A stretch of DNA of 64,000 bases. Origin: Mycteria americana. Taxonomy: Eukaryota; Chordata; Aves; Ciconiiformes; Ciconiidae. The translations under genes and the position numbers were made by a program. The notes under the pieces are model-generated. The model was given only the letters and a program-made list of their open reading frames with translations. It did not search any database and was not told the DNA's origin. Location of the stretch: positions 13,994,001 through 14,058,000 of the forward strand of contig NC_134368.1 of the NCBI RefSeq assembly GCF_035582795.1. Reading direction: 5' to 3'. Positions 26,321-40,396 of this stretch are shown here, piece by piece; the first letter of the stretch is position 1, and each line of letters opens with the position of its first letter.

Positions 26321-29300
26321 TACTTGCAAAAGGCTGCAGCTCACAAAGGGGAGTCCAAGCACCAAGTAAATACGTTGTCTTACCTCATGATTGTTACCAA
26401 GTTCTCGTGTTTATTTACTGTAGGGTTTTTTTCTTTATTATTCTTAGGCATGGCTCAAAAACTTTTGAGGCACTTAATGACTAGGAAGAGAGGCTTAATA
26501 TGGATAGCTTCTTAAAACAGCAATGTAACTAATGCCCAAATTGAGATTAACAGTTCATAAAGAAGAATTAATAGATTTTTTTTTCTCCTGCCAGCAAACT
26601 CAACATCTATTTAACAGAACTCTGAATATCCAGATCAAGGCACAAAACCACATATTCCTGCTCCAGAAAACCCGTGGTCTCCATATACTATTTCTGTCAA
26701 ACAAGTATTCATCCATACATAGAATTTTAGTAACAGACCATTTCTTGTTTCAGCCTTTATAAACATGTTTAAAAACAAAAGTTAATGTTGACTCCAACTT
26801 CCCCACAGGTTACATAACACTGGGAAAAGAAGTAACACAGTATTAAAAAAAAAAATCAAGGCGCAGGAATTGGTATTTATTCCATTAATTTCACCTTGCT
26901 CACTGCATTTTTTAGAATCTCTAAGCATACATAACGTTCCCTCACAATGGCGACTCTGAATTAAGTACTCTTTACAGCCAAAGTAATTTTTTTAATCACT
27001 TCTGTACTTGAAATAACTTACAACAGTTGATATTGCTGATAAGGAAGGGAGGGAACAAAAAGTCAGTTGAGCATTAAATGGTATTTTGAGCAGACAGAGA
27101 GATACAGTGTCACGTGGCAGTGATTGTGCTGATATTCTCCCTCTTCCCCCATGCCAGTCCACTTCTTCTCACAGCTCCTTTTAACACAGGGAAACATCAG
27201 GAATGTTCTTATGAATTAACTGAAGATACGAAGTCCATCTAACCCACTAATTCACTAAACCTTCATATAGACAATGAATCAGAATGAAAACTGACCTTAA
27301 TTTCCTTCATCTGAATTAGTTTCTGAAGTCTTGTATACATCTACCAAAACACATGTAATTTTTACTCTTTCTGTTCAAAAGCAAGCATGTATAATGCGTA
27401 GAACTGAACAGCCGCAAGCTTTCCAAAAGGCAGCCTCACACAGGAGGTGAAGGAGAAGGAACAGGGGGAAAAAGCATTATAGCTGAATGCTACAAGCTAC
27501 ATACAACACCCGTCTATGCTACAAATCTCATTCACTAGTTGGTGTGAGACTTTTGTAATGCTTCCCACCAGCCACTAGGAAAGAAACATACACATTTGAC
27601 TTTAAATAGTAACTGGATCACATTAAGTCCTCACTTACTACCTAGTTTTGTACCATTACTGAAAAAAAATCCCCAAGCTCAAAGTACTGCTGAGCAGATT
27701 TTAATTTAACTTCCATAATGAACAAATAACTTCAACAAGCCTCTTAGTTTTGCTGTTGAGTAACTGAAAACACTTTCGCACAAACAGGGGTTTAAATAAA
27801 GCAGGTTTTATCTGCAAAAGCAACTTCCCTTTATTCTAAAGAGCCGCATCTCAAATAAGATTTAGCACAGAACTAACAGAACAGTAATTCTAAACAAAAG
27901 TTATATTATCTCACACATAAAGGGAAAATAGGGATTAAAATTAACGTGGACAGTTTCAGTTCAACACCTGGTGGAGAACAGGCCACATGACAATGTTCAA
28001 AACTTGACACAGTGAATTAGAGGACAGGAATTCTGAAAACTGTATCCTTCAGTTGTCAACAATTTTCAACCTTTATCAAAAGAAAAAGGCTGTTGTCTTT
28101 GTAGAACTCCAACTTTGCACCTATGGAAGATTTGCTTTGAGAGAGAATGTTTATTTCAGAAAAATTCTGCAACTTTTCTTTTGTTCTACACAGAGATGTG
28201 ATAGTAAGTACAGATGAGGGGAGGACCACTAGTCTTTCATTTCAAGTCGACAGAAAGTGGCTTTCAAATAAGTAGTATTCAAAACCATATTGCAAAGACT
28301 AAAGCACCCATCAGATGAGTATACCTGAATGCCTCATGGGCTGCTGAATTATTGTTTCCGGCACCATCTGTTAATACAGAACCTCAATGCCTGTGCTGCT
28401 TCCCGCACCACTGAAACATAAGCTTATTTGCCTTCCTCTCTCCCCAACCCTTTTAAGTGCCCGTTACTGACAACAATTAGCTCAAAATGCACCTAGATAA
28501 AGTAGTGGGGAGGGACAAAACTGCCACCAAATTCCTCTTTTCCCTCCAACAGGAGAGTGAATCCTGGCAGGTCAGGCAACTGCAGCACTGGGGAGCCCGG
28601 CCTGCCCGCAGCGCAGTGAAGCAGCCTGTGCTGGGTGTCCCTGCGAGTTCCCTCCATCAGAGGTTGGGTGTCTGGAGTCCTTCCTCCCAGCTTCTGGACA
28701 ACTCCACCTGCAGCTCAGCTACTTGTTGTTCATCTGTGGTTAAAAGCAGCGCACTCATATCCTCCCCCACAGCACATCCAGCTCTTTCTGTCCCTCCTCC
28801 TACACACTTCAGTCCTGTTCTCAGACTGTCTCCTCCTGAACAGCCTATACTCCAATAGCCTTCATTTAACATAAAACATGCACAGAAGAGGAGACATCAT
28901 ATATAAAGTTTAATTATCTCAGATTACTCAATCATAATTATTTTAATCATCCTTTATCTTCCCTTCTATGGTCAACGAATCTCCTTTTTGGAGAGATGAC
29001 AGTGGGAAATCAACAGTATAATCCTCCTTGTTATTCTACCTTCTTTTTAACATCAAAATTAGAGAAGTACAATAAGCTGTCCTCTCATTAAAAGCAACAA
29101 ATGGCATTAGGAAAGGGTCCTACTCATTAACACAGGTGACATATATGGTATTGATGGACCTAATTCCTTAAGTTCAGAACTCCCAATTAAGTGTGACCAG
29201 TCACCTCAAAACACGCGTGCATGTATGTGTGTATGTGATATAAATGTATGAGTTACATGATTTCAGATTTAATGCTGAAACCAGTAGTTATTACTGTGAA

Positions 29301-32300
29301 ACCTAAGCCCTTTTGCTTCTCAGAGTACAAATACAGCCACAGTCTGGACTAGGTCTGTGCTTCTATGTATGGTATAGGATACCAATCCTGCTTCAGAAGC
29401 TTTCTCTCAGAAATACAGAGATTCTTCAGAAACAGTAACATGTAATATTCTTCTTAGAGCCCTTTATCTCATGTGTAGTCCCTATTCTCTGCAGAAGTTT
29501 CCTGAGATCCTGCTACTTAGAACATTAGGATCAAAAACTTCTAGGAGCAGCCTGAAAAGAAAGAAGATCCAGATCCTTGGAAAAATAGACAATATCCACA
29601 GCAGTGGACTAAGTAAAGACTTAGGATTCTTGTAGCCCATTCAACAGGAAGGGAACTGCATGGTTTATTATTTAACTGAACATAGTCCTAGTCCTTTTTA
29701 TGGTCACTCTGCACGTAACCACAAAAAGCCTCATCCTCACTGTCCAAAATGATAAATGAAAACAACAAATGAAAAGTACAACTTCTACACTAAGATCACA
29801 ATGGTCCTGATTCAGCAAAGCTGTTTAAAAACCTGACCATTTAAAAAGTGTGTGTTTCAGCAGTACTGTACAGAAGCAAAGTCCAAAGGTAAAACTCATT
29901 AAGCTACCCTACTCTGGGTCACTAGGGCAAAGGGACAGACAAGCCACGGACTCTTTAATCTCCTGGCCAATTATTTGCTCACACTATTTCTCAAATCAAG
30001 TTCCTGCATATATGTAATTTAAGGACATTAATTCAAACTCATGCTTTATGTGAAAGACCTCCAGCCTTTCAGAGCTGATACAAGTACACATGACACTTGA
30101 AAACCACCGACATGTCAGGTTTCTTTGTCAGCAGACAGTATTACAGCTGCTTTCAGAAGCCATCATCCATTTTCATGTGCTAACCTGGAGCCTAATGAGA
30201 GCACTAGTACTCCACCTATCACAGTACCGGTGATGCCTTAAGCTCTTTCAAGAGGAAAGCTATGCGTAAACAAGCAGGAAAGCGGTCTCTTTTTCTCACT
30301 TTGGATCTTCCTGCCACACCTGAAGAGGCATGTAACAACCAGACCTTTCAGAGCCTCAAACTGCTGAAGAGTCAGCAACTGAGCCAGAGGAGCAGTCCAG
30401 GAAACTTTCTTCACCATAGTGCTCAAGAAGGCAGGGCAGGGGCACCCCATTCCCAAGTGCTCTTTGAAGGTGCTGGGATTGACAGGCAATGAGCCAACAG
30501 GGTTCTCCTTTCTTTGATCTTCTCTATAACTCAATTTTCAACTGCAGCCTCAAGCCAACACCAACACTTCATAACACACCACGGATACTGCCACAACTGA
30601 TATGGAACACACAACCTCACGCATAGTGCACGTGAACACATGCATACAGTCTCTCAAGGAAAAACAAATCTACAGAGTGCTAAGAAACTATTCCACATTC
30701 CAAAGCAAGTGCTTCTCTAAGTATCTTCTCACTACTATACTTCTTGATTTACCCTTAACTGATACGTAAGCAGCTTAGGTGCATGTGACCCAGTACCAGA
30801 GGCATCTAATTTTTGTCAGTATTATGTCTCCAGGCAGCTGCAAATTTTAACTGACATATCCAGAGCAAACTCGGTCTTGACAAGTTCAGAGAAACTAACA
30901 CATTCTCAGATGACAGACAGGGTTCAATACAAGCGCAGCTATCATTTCAAGCAGCAAGGTTTCTCCTTTTACCAAATGTCAACAACTTGAGCTGGTTGTT
31001 GCTAAGCTGGTTCATCTTTGCTCTCAGTGGTTCAAACTTGTACCCCAGTACCCAGAGGAGCCCTCAAATAGCTAAACTTGCAGATGAAGGCCAAGAGCCT
31101 CTGCACTGCAGCCCTACCCCATGACCATCAGGCTGCTGGAAAGCAGAAAGGCTGTGTACAAACCACTCAGGTGCTTGCTCTTCCACGTTGTACACAAGTG
31201 TGCCAGCTACTGACCAAAGCCAAAGCAATTTGGCTTTCTCCTGCCATAGTTCATCCTTGGTTTTCAAAAGGAAAGGCTTATGCACTTAACCTGCAAGACT
31301 ATGAATCTCAAGTGAAACTCCTTTCAGCACAGAGTGAAGTGCTAAGAACACGCTCCTCTCTAGGACTTTGTTTATACCTACCACTGCAGCACTTTTTACA
31401 AACTACTTTAAGAAGCTCCCTTCTCAGCAAACTGGTCTTCAAAGAAACTATTCCAAATGCCTTCTCCTCATCTAACACTGTACACAAGCCCTGGCACACA
31501 GCGCAGGGTGAGCTAGGTAGGAAGGCCCCTAGAAGTCAGTTACTTTCAAACAAAACACTGCAGGGCCCAAGTTCTTTTACTGAAGTACTTGTTTAAGCCC
31601 TGGGAATCCAAGGAGCCCACAGGAACTCCAGGGAACAGGGACTATATGAGATCATTAGAGGAAGCAATTACAATCCTATGGACAGCAGACTGCAAATATC
31701 AACAAAAACTAGCAACAGCATGTCTTGATCCTTAACAATGTTGACAGCATAAATATAGATAGTATTCCCTGTGGCACAGAAGGACCCTCAGAAGCTCCCT
31801 GCTTGTTCAATGCCTATGAAACTCAACACTAGGTCGCACGACATAAGAGAACGGATGCGTAAAATATGGGTGCATGGTGTGCAAGTACAGAAAAAAAGTG
31901 AGCAACTCTTGTTTTCAAAACAGAGCAGGAAGTGGATGTTAAAGGGAAGGATTATTAAAGGCCAGGTTACAGACAGAGCACCTGGAACTTCAAAGCTGAT
32001 CACCTAGTTTGAACTTAATACTCATATTCTCATGATGACATCACGTGGTGACCAAGACTACCTGTTCCCCATTTAAAAGGTAGTAAGGACAGCTTCTGTT
32101 CTCTGGAATTCAATGTACCTGAAAAGATTCAAGTTTAAAACCTCAGTCTACTGAGTACCACCATTTCTGTAACACTGACAAAACCACTAGAGACTACACT
32201 AGAACAGAATTTGGACAGGTGGCTTTATTTTGTTGGATGAGAAAAGTAGAGAAGCAGTTAAACATCCTCCTTTGAGCAGGGTCTAAATATGCCTGTTCCA

Positions 32301-32629
32301 CTGTGCTCCCTCCAGGCTGAAGGACAGCATTTATTTGAGTTAGCCATTGTGCTACCAAAACGGGTAACAAAAGTTCATGCTTTGAAGTTCGGAGAAGCCT
32401 CCTGCTTCAGAATTAAGTCTGGTTCCATGGCAACAAACAGACAGAGCTCCACAAAAGCTTCAACACCTCAAACAGGACTGATGACTGGAGTTCTGCTGCA
32501 CAGTACTCTAAGAATAAAAATCAATGAAGGCTTCAGCCAGTTTAGTAGATCTACAGAAACTGCTTCTCTTAAGCTTTGCAAATAAGGCAGCCTTTCAAAG
32601 AATGGTTTGCCAATTCTTGAAGTATTTTA

Positions 32630-32657
32630 TCAGCCTATTCATGTCAGCCTATTCATC
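32630..32657. repeat. 14-bp tandem duplication, one mismatch
   Basis: TCAGCCTATTCATG is followed directly by TCAGCCTATTCATC. It is a local direct duplication in TBC1D14 intron 2. Confidence 0.85.
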
Positions 32658-33369
32658 TCATGCAAAAAAAAAAGTTTACATGAGGAAAGAGAGATTAGCT
32701 GAAGCAACCACATGTTCAAAACAGGTTAGATAGAGCCAACTCTGCTTGATGTCTAAAGTTTATTTCTAGAACTGTTTCTTCAAAATACATCATACTTCAG
32801 ACATTATATCCTAAAAATAAGACACATTATGAAGGCCTTAAATAAATAAAAACCAAAGAAACAGCAACAAACAACCCAAACCCCAAAAAGTAGACTAGTC
32901 CTCTTCCTCATTCACTGCTTTCACTGGGTATCTGCATTTATAATACCTTATCCTTCATACAAGGGCCACATTTAGAAGAGGTCCTGTAACTGCTTTGAGT
33001 GGCCAGTGCTTTCATTTCAACAACTGAGTTACAAAATGTCAGATGTTCTCATTCCATACAAAAATGAAGATATACAAAACTATAACTGAGATTTGGAAAA
33101 ATCATAGTAGTCACGCAAGTGTTTGGCAAGTATTTTAAGCTTCATACACCTACACTGATCAATAAAATACTCCATCACTACTAAACCACTTATGAATTCT
33201 TAGATGTCAAAGCTCTTCAATACAAGTATGGATCCTACCTATATTTACCTGTTTATGAGACATGAGATTAAGGACCTTGGCCAAAATCACAAAACGCATC
33301 ACTGGAGAAGCCAGAAAGAAAACCCTTGTTCAGAGGAAAAAAAAACTTGTTCAGAACTCCTTTTACTGT

Positions 33370-33374
33370 AATGT
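33370..33374. repeat. Left target-site duplication of the solo LTR
   Basis: AATGT abuts the first base of the LTR and is repeated exactly at its other end. A five-base duplication is typical of ERVL-type integrases (family knowledge). Confidence 0.85.
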
Positions 33375-33945
33375 TGTCCTGGTTTCGGCTGGGATAGAGT
33401 TAATTTTTTTCCTAGTAGGTGGTATAGTGCTGTGTTTTGGATTCAGTGTGAGAATAATGTTGATAACACACTGATGTTTTAGTTGTTGCTAAGTAATGTT
33501 TACACTAGCCAAGGACTTTTCAGCTTCCCATGCTCTGCCAGGGGCACAAGAAGCTGGGAGGGGGCACAGCCCAACTGGCCAAAGGGCTATTCCACACCAT
33601 ATAGCGTCATGCTCAGCATATAAACTGGGAGGGGGTTGGCCAGGGGGCAACGACTGCTGCTCAGGGATGGGCTGGGCATCAGTCAGCAGGTGGTGAGCAC
33701 TTGCATCACTTCCCCCCCCCCCCCCCGCCCCCCCCGGGTTCTCTCTCTCTCTCTCTCGTTGTTTTCCTTTTCATGGCAATTTATCATTATTATTATTTTA
33801 TTTCAATTACTAAACTGTTCTTATCTCAGCCCATGAGTTTTCTAACTTTCGCTCTTCAGATTCTCTACCCCATCCCACTGGGGGGTAGGGGGGTGAGTGA
33901 GTGGCTGCGTGGTGCTTAGTTGCTGACTGAAGCTAAACCATGACA
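33375..33945 (+). mobile_element. Solo LTR of an avian endogenous retrovirus (ERVL-like)
   Basis: A 571-bp element that begins TGTCCTGGTTTCGG and ends ATGACA, so the termini are TGTC and GACA inverted. It is flanked by the 5-bp direct repeat AATGT at 33,370-33,374 and 33,946-33,950. Inside are a TATAAA box at 33,619-33,624, a C run at about 33,712-33,737, a TC repeat, and a T/A-rich segment with ACTAAACTG near the expected polyadenylation region. I recognise it as a widespread neoavian LTR family; the 5-bp duplication fits class III (ERVL) integration. No gag, pol or env sequence lies beside it, so it is a solo LTR left by recombination between two LTRs. It lies 255 bp from TBC1D14 exon 2, antisense to the gene. 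Confidence 0.92.
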
Positions 33946-33950
33946 AATGT
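33946..33950. repeat. Right target-site duplication of the solo LTR
   Basis: AATGT follows the terminal GACA of the LTR directly and matches the left copy without a change. Confidence 0.85.
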
Positions 33951-34200
33951 TGAAGGAATCTTGTAAGCAGATTTAAGATGCTTCCATATATCATAAAGAT
34001 AACACAGAGTAGAATTCTGAGCCTCAGTCCCTAGCAATATTTGCTGACTTACTCAGAACAGAAAAAATATGTTAATACCAATTTAAAATAAAATAGCAAG
34101 CTATTACCTCTTTCAAAGTAAAATATTACACAAGACCTTTCTCCTATGATCTTACTTAATCTCACTGTTAAAACACAAATATATTTTACGGAAACATTAC

Positions 34201-34936
34201 CTGGCAAAGAAGTTCGTAAAAGGTCCCAATATTTTTCGTTTACTGTCCACGTCTGCCTCTTGACAACATTCCTGCTGGCTCTGATCATTGGTCTCTTTAG
34301 TGGAATTCAGGGTAACATCAGAGAAGTGTGCCTCATCAGTCTCAAGATTCACAATTGCACTGGAACTGCTTGTGACCACAAAGTCCAAAATGTCTTCGTT
34401 GCTAACTGATAAAGTTGTTGACAGTTCTGTGCTGAGACTAGAAACACTACAGACAGAGATATCATCACTTCGATTCAGAGTTTTTGAAGTTGGACTATAA
34501 AGTTTGACAGTGTCATACCCAGTTCTTGGGAAAGTAGAGGATTTTCGCACAGCATGGTCATGTTCAGAAGTCAGAGGATGTGGAGGCACATAAGACGGCA
34601 GCGTGCACGCGCTCTGAAAAGCCCTGTCAGGCACAATTTCAGGTTCTGACTGCTTTCTCTTCACGTTTAACACACTGCAGTGAACTGGCTCTGGATTTCC
34701 TATTTCTAGAGTTGGAATACCAGAATCCACTGATTTAAGGCTATGACAATCTTCTAAAGCACTGGACAGCTGGCCAGGCCCATACTCAGGCAATGAGAGA
34801 GATCTCGGGGTCCCGGAGTTCAAGTTTTGAAGGCCCTGGATACTGCCGCCCACTCTTGCATCCAGAATTCCCATGAAGCTCAAACCATTTAAGGAGTTGG
34901 ATAAATTTACATCAGTTGTCTTGGCCCAACTGGTAA
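34201..34936 (-). CDS. TBC1D14: TBC1D14 coding exon 2 (large N-terminal exon)
   Basis: A 736-base minus-strand exon that enters and leaves with two-base partial codons and is fully open. It encodes the disordered Ser/Thr-rich N-terminal half of TBC1D14. Landmarks matching the human protein are FMGILD, SLKSVDSGIPTLEIGNPEPV, RAFQSACTLPS, VRKSSTFPRTGYD, KLYSPTSK, SVSSLSTELSTTLSVSNEDI and KRKILGPFTNFFAR. In human this half contains the TRAPP-binding region through which TBC1D14 engages TRAPPIII; the protein controls RAB11-positive recycling endosomes feeding autophagosomes (published family knowledge). The acceptor is TTTTTAACCAG at 34,937 and the donor GTAATG at 34,200. The codon aligned with human Met1 (34,919-34,917) is ACA, so the start must lie in the upstream exon or at the Met at 34,874-34,872. 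Confidence 0.96.
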
Positions 34937-37900
34937 CTGGTTAAAAAGAAAGAAAAGACAAGATTATGAGTTTGCAGGAAGGTTGTGGTTTGTTCTTGGC
35001 TGTTTGTTGGGTTTTTTTAAATACATTCAGTCCTGTCATAATTTAGGCTTGTTATTCATCTTCTCTTGCACATGATTACTATCCCTTCCCCCTGCTTGAA
35101 CAAGCAGGACAATGGCAACTTAAATTAGGCTTCTAGAAAATGTCAAGCATGAAAAGCTTTTCATAAGCAGTTTATGTGCTAGTGTTTGCTTCGTACACAT
35201 CTCCTGCGAGTGAAATTACATACTATAAGAACTGCAGTACTCTAGTGTTCCATGTCAATATTAAGACAAATATTTGAAATTTATTTTTATACAGTCATAA
35301 ATGCATATTTACTGATGTTAAGCTACAAAGCTACAAGCTACAAAACTTGTTTCAATTCATTTAGTCCAAAATTCTAAAGTGTTCATTTAAATAGAATTTC
35401 TTAGCATTCTTCTGGAAACCATAAAACTGATAATATATTTTTCACTGAAACAGAATGCATAATATATCCGTTTTGCATTAAGCAAGAGATGCAAAATCTG
35501 AAGAGCTATAAAGCTATCCATATAGTCAACATTTTGACAATACACATGATGCATTTCAACAGTGCACATACAGTAAAACTGACACTTGCAAATATATTTT
35601 ATTTACTGCACTCAGGGATCACTATCCTTCATATTTGCAATACACATTCACACTGTCTCCCCAGGGGCTGTCACCAGTGCAGTTAATCCAGTCAGTGCCC
35701 CACTTCCAGTCTAAATCTGAGCGACCCTCAAAGAGAGGACAGTCAAGTATGAGCTGCAGGTTAGATGCACTGTCCTCGTGGGCAACTGCAGCCTTTCATA
35801 AACCTGGAACACCATCAGGACTGCTGCCCGGCTCCCAGAACTGCTACTGACCCTTTAAAACACTACATGATTATTATTGTGACATTCGATACATCTCCTC
35901 TTTCTATATGAATAGTTAAATCATCTACAGCTCTGCTGAAGTTTGCAATGTAATTACTCTGCAGCAGTTGGCAGAACAAATATGCACATATTGCTTCAGC
36001 TTCTTCACTCTGAAATACTCTGCGCCAAGTGTGAAGGAGCGAAGAATACTCCTTCCATCTTGCAAACAGCTTGCTTTCAAGACAGATTTTTCTCCAGTTC
36101 CTGAAGCCTGGTCTTCTGCTTCTGGTCTCCCATTCTCTCCCAAGTACAGCACTTAACTAAAGGTGCCAGTTGGTCTCCAGGAGGTCCTCCCTGCAATTCT
36201 ACTTAGTTCCAAACCACTGGCTAATGGCACCTAAGCCCTGCCAAATACCAGGGTTTGACACACTGTCTGTTCTTAGATCCAAGCTCATCAATGCACCTTG
36301 GCTTTGTGATACTGACAGCCAGTAAGTGACAGAAAACACATTTCAAACATATTCCATTGGTCCAAACCATAACAATTCTTTCCACAAGCTTTCAGTCACA
36401 TGAAAAGTTCATTAATCCAAACGTACTTCATATGCTATACCAACTCTTCAGCTTACTACACAAATGCTACTCACTAGCTGATCCGATGCTCCAGTTCAAT
36501 CCCTAAGTGTAGGGAAAAGTCAAGTAGAAACAACACTGGATATTTAATCTTTTAGACCTTTTCAGAACTTTTTAACAGCCAACTATGTACTACCCATCCA
36601 AATCAATCAATGCATCAATTGCCTAATCCTTTGGATACGTAAGGTTTCAAATTTATTGTTTTGACTAAAAAGCTTGTGAAGATGTAGACTTTTCTTATAG
36701 AGTTGCTATAGCAACTTTTCATTTTTCACATTACCATGGTTTGAAAAGTTTACATCCCCTGCAATTTAAAGAACTGACGTCTTGAGATAGCTAGCATACC
36801 AGCTGCATACTTTATGAACCTCTCTGTTCACTAAATTAGAATTGCAAGGTCCAGGGAAAAAAAAAAAAAAACAAAACAACAAACCAAAACCCAAAAAACC
36901 CTAAATAACAATCCTTGAATACAGGCAACAGACTATTCTACTTTATTAAGTCAGCTGTGATAGTCAAAGTGTACAAATATGACGTAACATGGAGCATTAG
37001 ATATAATTACTGTCCATCTACTTGGATCTCCTGCTCTCAGAATTTCTTACTTGGATTCACTTTTTTTTCTAACATAAGTCTGACTGTTTTCTCTCCCCCA
37101 TGTTCACCCACCCCTTCATACACATTATATTGCTCTTTAAATCAACAGCCCACCCAGCCCCAACATTATTCTAAAGCATACACACACACACTATGGAACT
37201 GTATAAGCAAGCGTGCAGGTGTTTGCTTTATCACAGCTCATACTTATTAATGCATCCAGACAATGTAGTCCAGAAAACAAAGTTCAGAAATGCAATCAGC
37301 CAGGAACAACTTTGATGTTGTTTGGGTAAACAGCACAAGCATGTTCCCATAACAAAGTCCTTCAGTGACTGCCTTCACTTCTGCTCAATGATTTTTCCAA
37401 GTAGCAGCCAGTCCTTAGTTTAATTGCATAGCTCTTCTCGACTAAGCTTACAAATGGTAGGCATTCAAGCGGCCTTGGAAGAGCCAGTAAATACAGCAGC
37501 TCAAGAGGCCAAACAATTCTGTAGACAAGAGAGTTCAAAGAGAAGTGAAAATAAATTTCCATGCAGGGTACTGAAGCCATTTTAACTTGGCTTGGTATTT
37601 TTTTAAGCAAAAAATTTAACAGGAAGAGATCCTTTAAACGGGCAACCAGCAAATGCAGAAGTATGTAACAGCTACAGTTTGCTGGAGCAAATTATGCAAT
37701 AACAAGCTACAAAGGTTTTACACAGTTCAACGAAACTGTGGGAAGCTTTGAAGTATACCTATCAAGGGCTTTAAATGAAAACTTGAGATGTAATCAGCTG
37801 TCAAAAACATACACGAGAACGCCTTGATTCATTTTGCATTAGGTTGTTGTAGGATTGTTTTTAAGGATGTAGTGAAGTGATATTTATACTCCTTATTTTA

Positions 37901-40396
37901 GCTGCCTCACTGGTAAGTGCAAAATCTGACAATTGATGTCAAACATTCTAAGTGTCATGTGCTCCAATACTAACTTCCTTCCATAAATCATTTATTAACA
38001 TAACATTATTGTAACATCATCATAATAAACGTGTTATTAAAGTATTAGTAGTATAATAAACTATTGAGAAAGAATAAGCTATTTTGTCTGCACAACATTC
38101 ATAATCTCCATGGTTTACTTAAATATATTATCATTAAATAAAATTGGTATTTGTAAAGTCTTAACATCCTATGTCTTATAGGAACCATGATCTCATAACT
38201 GTGAATATCCCAGAAGAGAGGTAACAAGGGAAAGTGAGATAGGAAAATACAGCAGAAGTCACAAGTGGCAATGAGAGGGTAGGTACGTATTATTTACTCA
38301 TTAACTCTTCCAACATAAGTGCTAAGGGGCACCAGATAAAAATAGTTTTGTAGCCAGGTTCAAAATTAACATCAGGACGTAGCTATTCATTCAAAGGGTA
38401 GTTGAACTGCCTAAGTCCTTGCCACAGTACACTGTGGATGCTGGAAGTTTACATGGAAGCTCAGGGAAGAAAAAAATCACTGAGCATTCCTAAACAAAAA
38501 GAAACTCAGGAAGCCCCTGAACTGCAAGTGTTAGAACTTCATGGAAACATCAACGTACATTAGTCCTGCTTTTAGGCCCTCTCCCAGGTAAATTCTCTTC
38601 TGACAGGTGGAGTTTTGGGCTGCCCTGGTATGGCTATCCTTACAGCCTTACATTCCCCAGATTCTGATCACAGCATGCAAGAAGGCATGTTCTGACAATA
38701 ACCGCAGGCTTTAAAACAGGTTTTGACTTTGCATATCACTCAAACACACAGAGAGAACAAATCATATTTGATTACAACTTCTAAGGTCTAAAATAAAATG
38801 GCTTTTTAACCCATTTTAATGTAAAATTTAATGAAAGTTAACAGCAATGCCATGCAACCATTAGAGTAAAACAAAGATCAGAAAGATGCCAACTCAAACC
38901 ACATTCCTCCAAGTTTGCTGTGACTTGCAATGCAATTTAGGCAACAAACTTGTTTAGAAGGAAGGGTAAGACAACTATGTACAAAACAGGCTTTATAGCT
39001 TCTTGCCTTACAGGAATGATGAATGGTTTACATACTGCTCAGTTCTCAAAGAGTTAACATCTCAAATTTTATCACACACCTTGTCTCTTCAACACTTATC
39101 TCTGCCAGCAATTTTTTTTTTTTTAGTTATTAAGAGCAAGGAATTTCCTCAATTACAAAGTTGCAACTGTTCTTTTTCTTCTCAAAGGAAAAATATAAAA
39201 AAAAAAAAAGATTAAGGGTTTATACTCTCCATGCATTTGACAATATTTTTTTGAATGTACCAAGAAACACATTGCTGCTATCAAGTGCAACTGCAGGTGA
39301 CCTCAGTGCACAAGAGCATCAAACCCAGTTTTGTTTATTAAACATTTCTTGGTTCAGACTGTGTTCACATCCTAACAGCCGCAGCACTGCCGACAGCGAA
39401 GAATTCCTGAGGCTACAAAACAGTCTAGCTTTCGACAAAGCATGAGATACCGCGATTAAGGCTACATACGTAAGCACTGCCAAAACTTTAATGGCAAAAA
39501 GAAAAGAAACAAGTGGGGATTTTTTTTTTCTATTAAGAAGTCTTTTATCTAACTCGCAGCCAGCACCCTTCACGAAGTATGAGCTTTACAAATCTGGCTT
39601 CTGAGCAGAGCACTTGGAGAGCAATCATGAGTAAACCATTCACTGCTTTTCCACTTTTTTGCTACGTCAGGCAGGCAATATAAATGAGTCACAGTGTTCT
39701 TCTAAAGCCTCTGCTCCTGAAGCAGTTCACAGGGCTTTTTTCCTCCCCACATCCACGTTACTGAAAAATCTGAGGCCACGTTAAATTAGCAGCAGCGTCA
39801 CGAGAACTTCAGCTAATGCTAGTTGCAGTTTTGTTTGGTCTCTGGGATCGCCTAGGAGACTTCAGCTAGACAGGCAGCGAGCGAGATGAAAGTTGCTTCC
39901 TTTTCAACGGGCTTTAAGGCTGACCCGACACTGCGAAGGGTTTCCTAGCTGGTGGCCTTCATTTAAAAACAAAACAAAAAACCAAACAGAAAACCACAAC
40001 CAACGCATTTCCCCAAAGCCTTGAGGAAGCAACGCTCGCTCTCCACCGTGGTCTTTAAACCACTCGGTGAAGACTCCGGCGGCGCAGAGCTGCTGCTCTA
40101 ACTTTTTAAGGTGGCCACGGACGGGCAAAGCAAGCAGCCGCCCACCCAGCCGCAGCCCGGCCGGCCCCAGGCGAGCCCCTCACCGCCGGGGGGCTGCTCC
40201 CGCCTGCCCGGCGCGGCCCGCCCCGCCTCGGGAGCGGCCCTCTCGCCCCCCCGGGCTCTGCCCCTCACCCCAACAGGTGCCACCAAACACCCCCCGGCCC
40301 CAAGCTCGGGCCGAGCCCCGGCAGGACGGCAAGCCACCACCCGGCTGGGTCTGCCGCCCGAGGAGGAAGAGCCACGCAGAAACTTCGACGCCTCAC
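34937..40396. other. TBC1D14: TBC1D14 intron 1
   Basis: A 5.5-kb intron. I could support no additional exon. It contains an A run grading into an A/C tract at about 36,855-36,905, T and A homopolymers near 39,110 and 39,200, and another A/C tract at 39,965-40,000. GC content climbs from about 39.9 kb towards the promoter CpG island. Confidence 0.65.

Larger units (their letters stand above)
17684..34200. other. TBC1D14: TBC1D14 intron 2
   Basis: A 16.5-kb AT-rich intron between coding exons 2 and 3. It contains a CR1 fragment at about 25.85-26.32 kb and a solo LTR at 33.37-33.95 kb, both with their 3' ends to the right and so antisense to the gene. Also present are an A/C-only tract at about 24,645-24,772, a 14-bp tandem duplication at 24,004-24,031 and another at 32,630-32,657. 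I could support no further exon. Open frames such as those near 18.25, 22.8, 28.5 and 31.1 kb have no family resemblance and sit in no splice context. Confidence 0.65.

Noticed and set aside
33262..33919. Overlapping plus-strand ORFs through the LTR
   Set aside because: They derive from LTR sequence, which is non-coding, and from its C and TC runs; no retroviral gene sequence is present.
34923..34930. Alternative AG acceptor seven bases inside TBC1D14 exon 2
   Set aside because: Joining exon 1 to this AG gives a stop codon within six codons.
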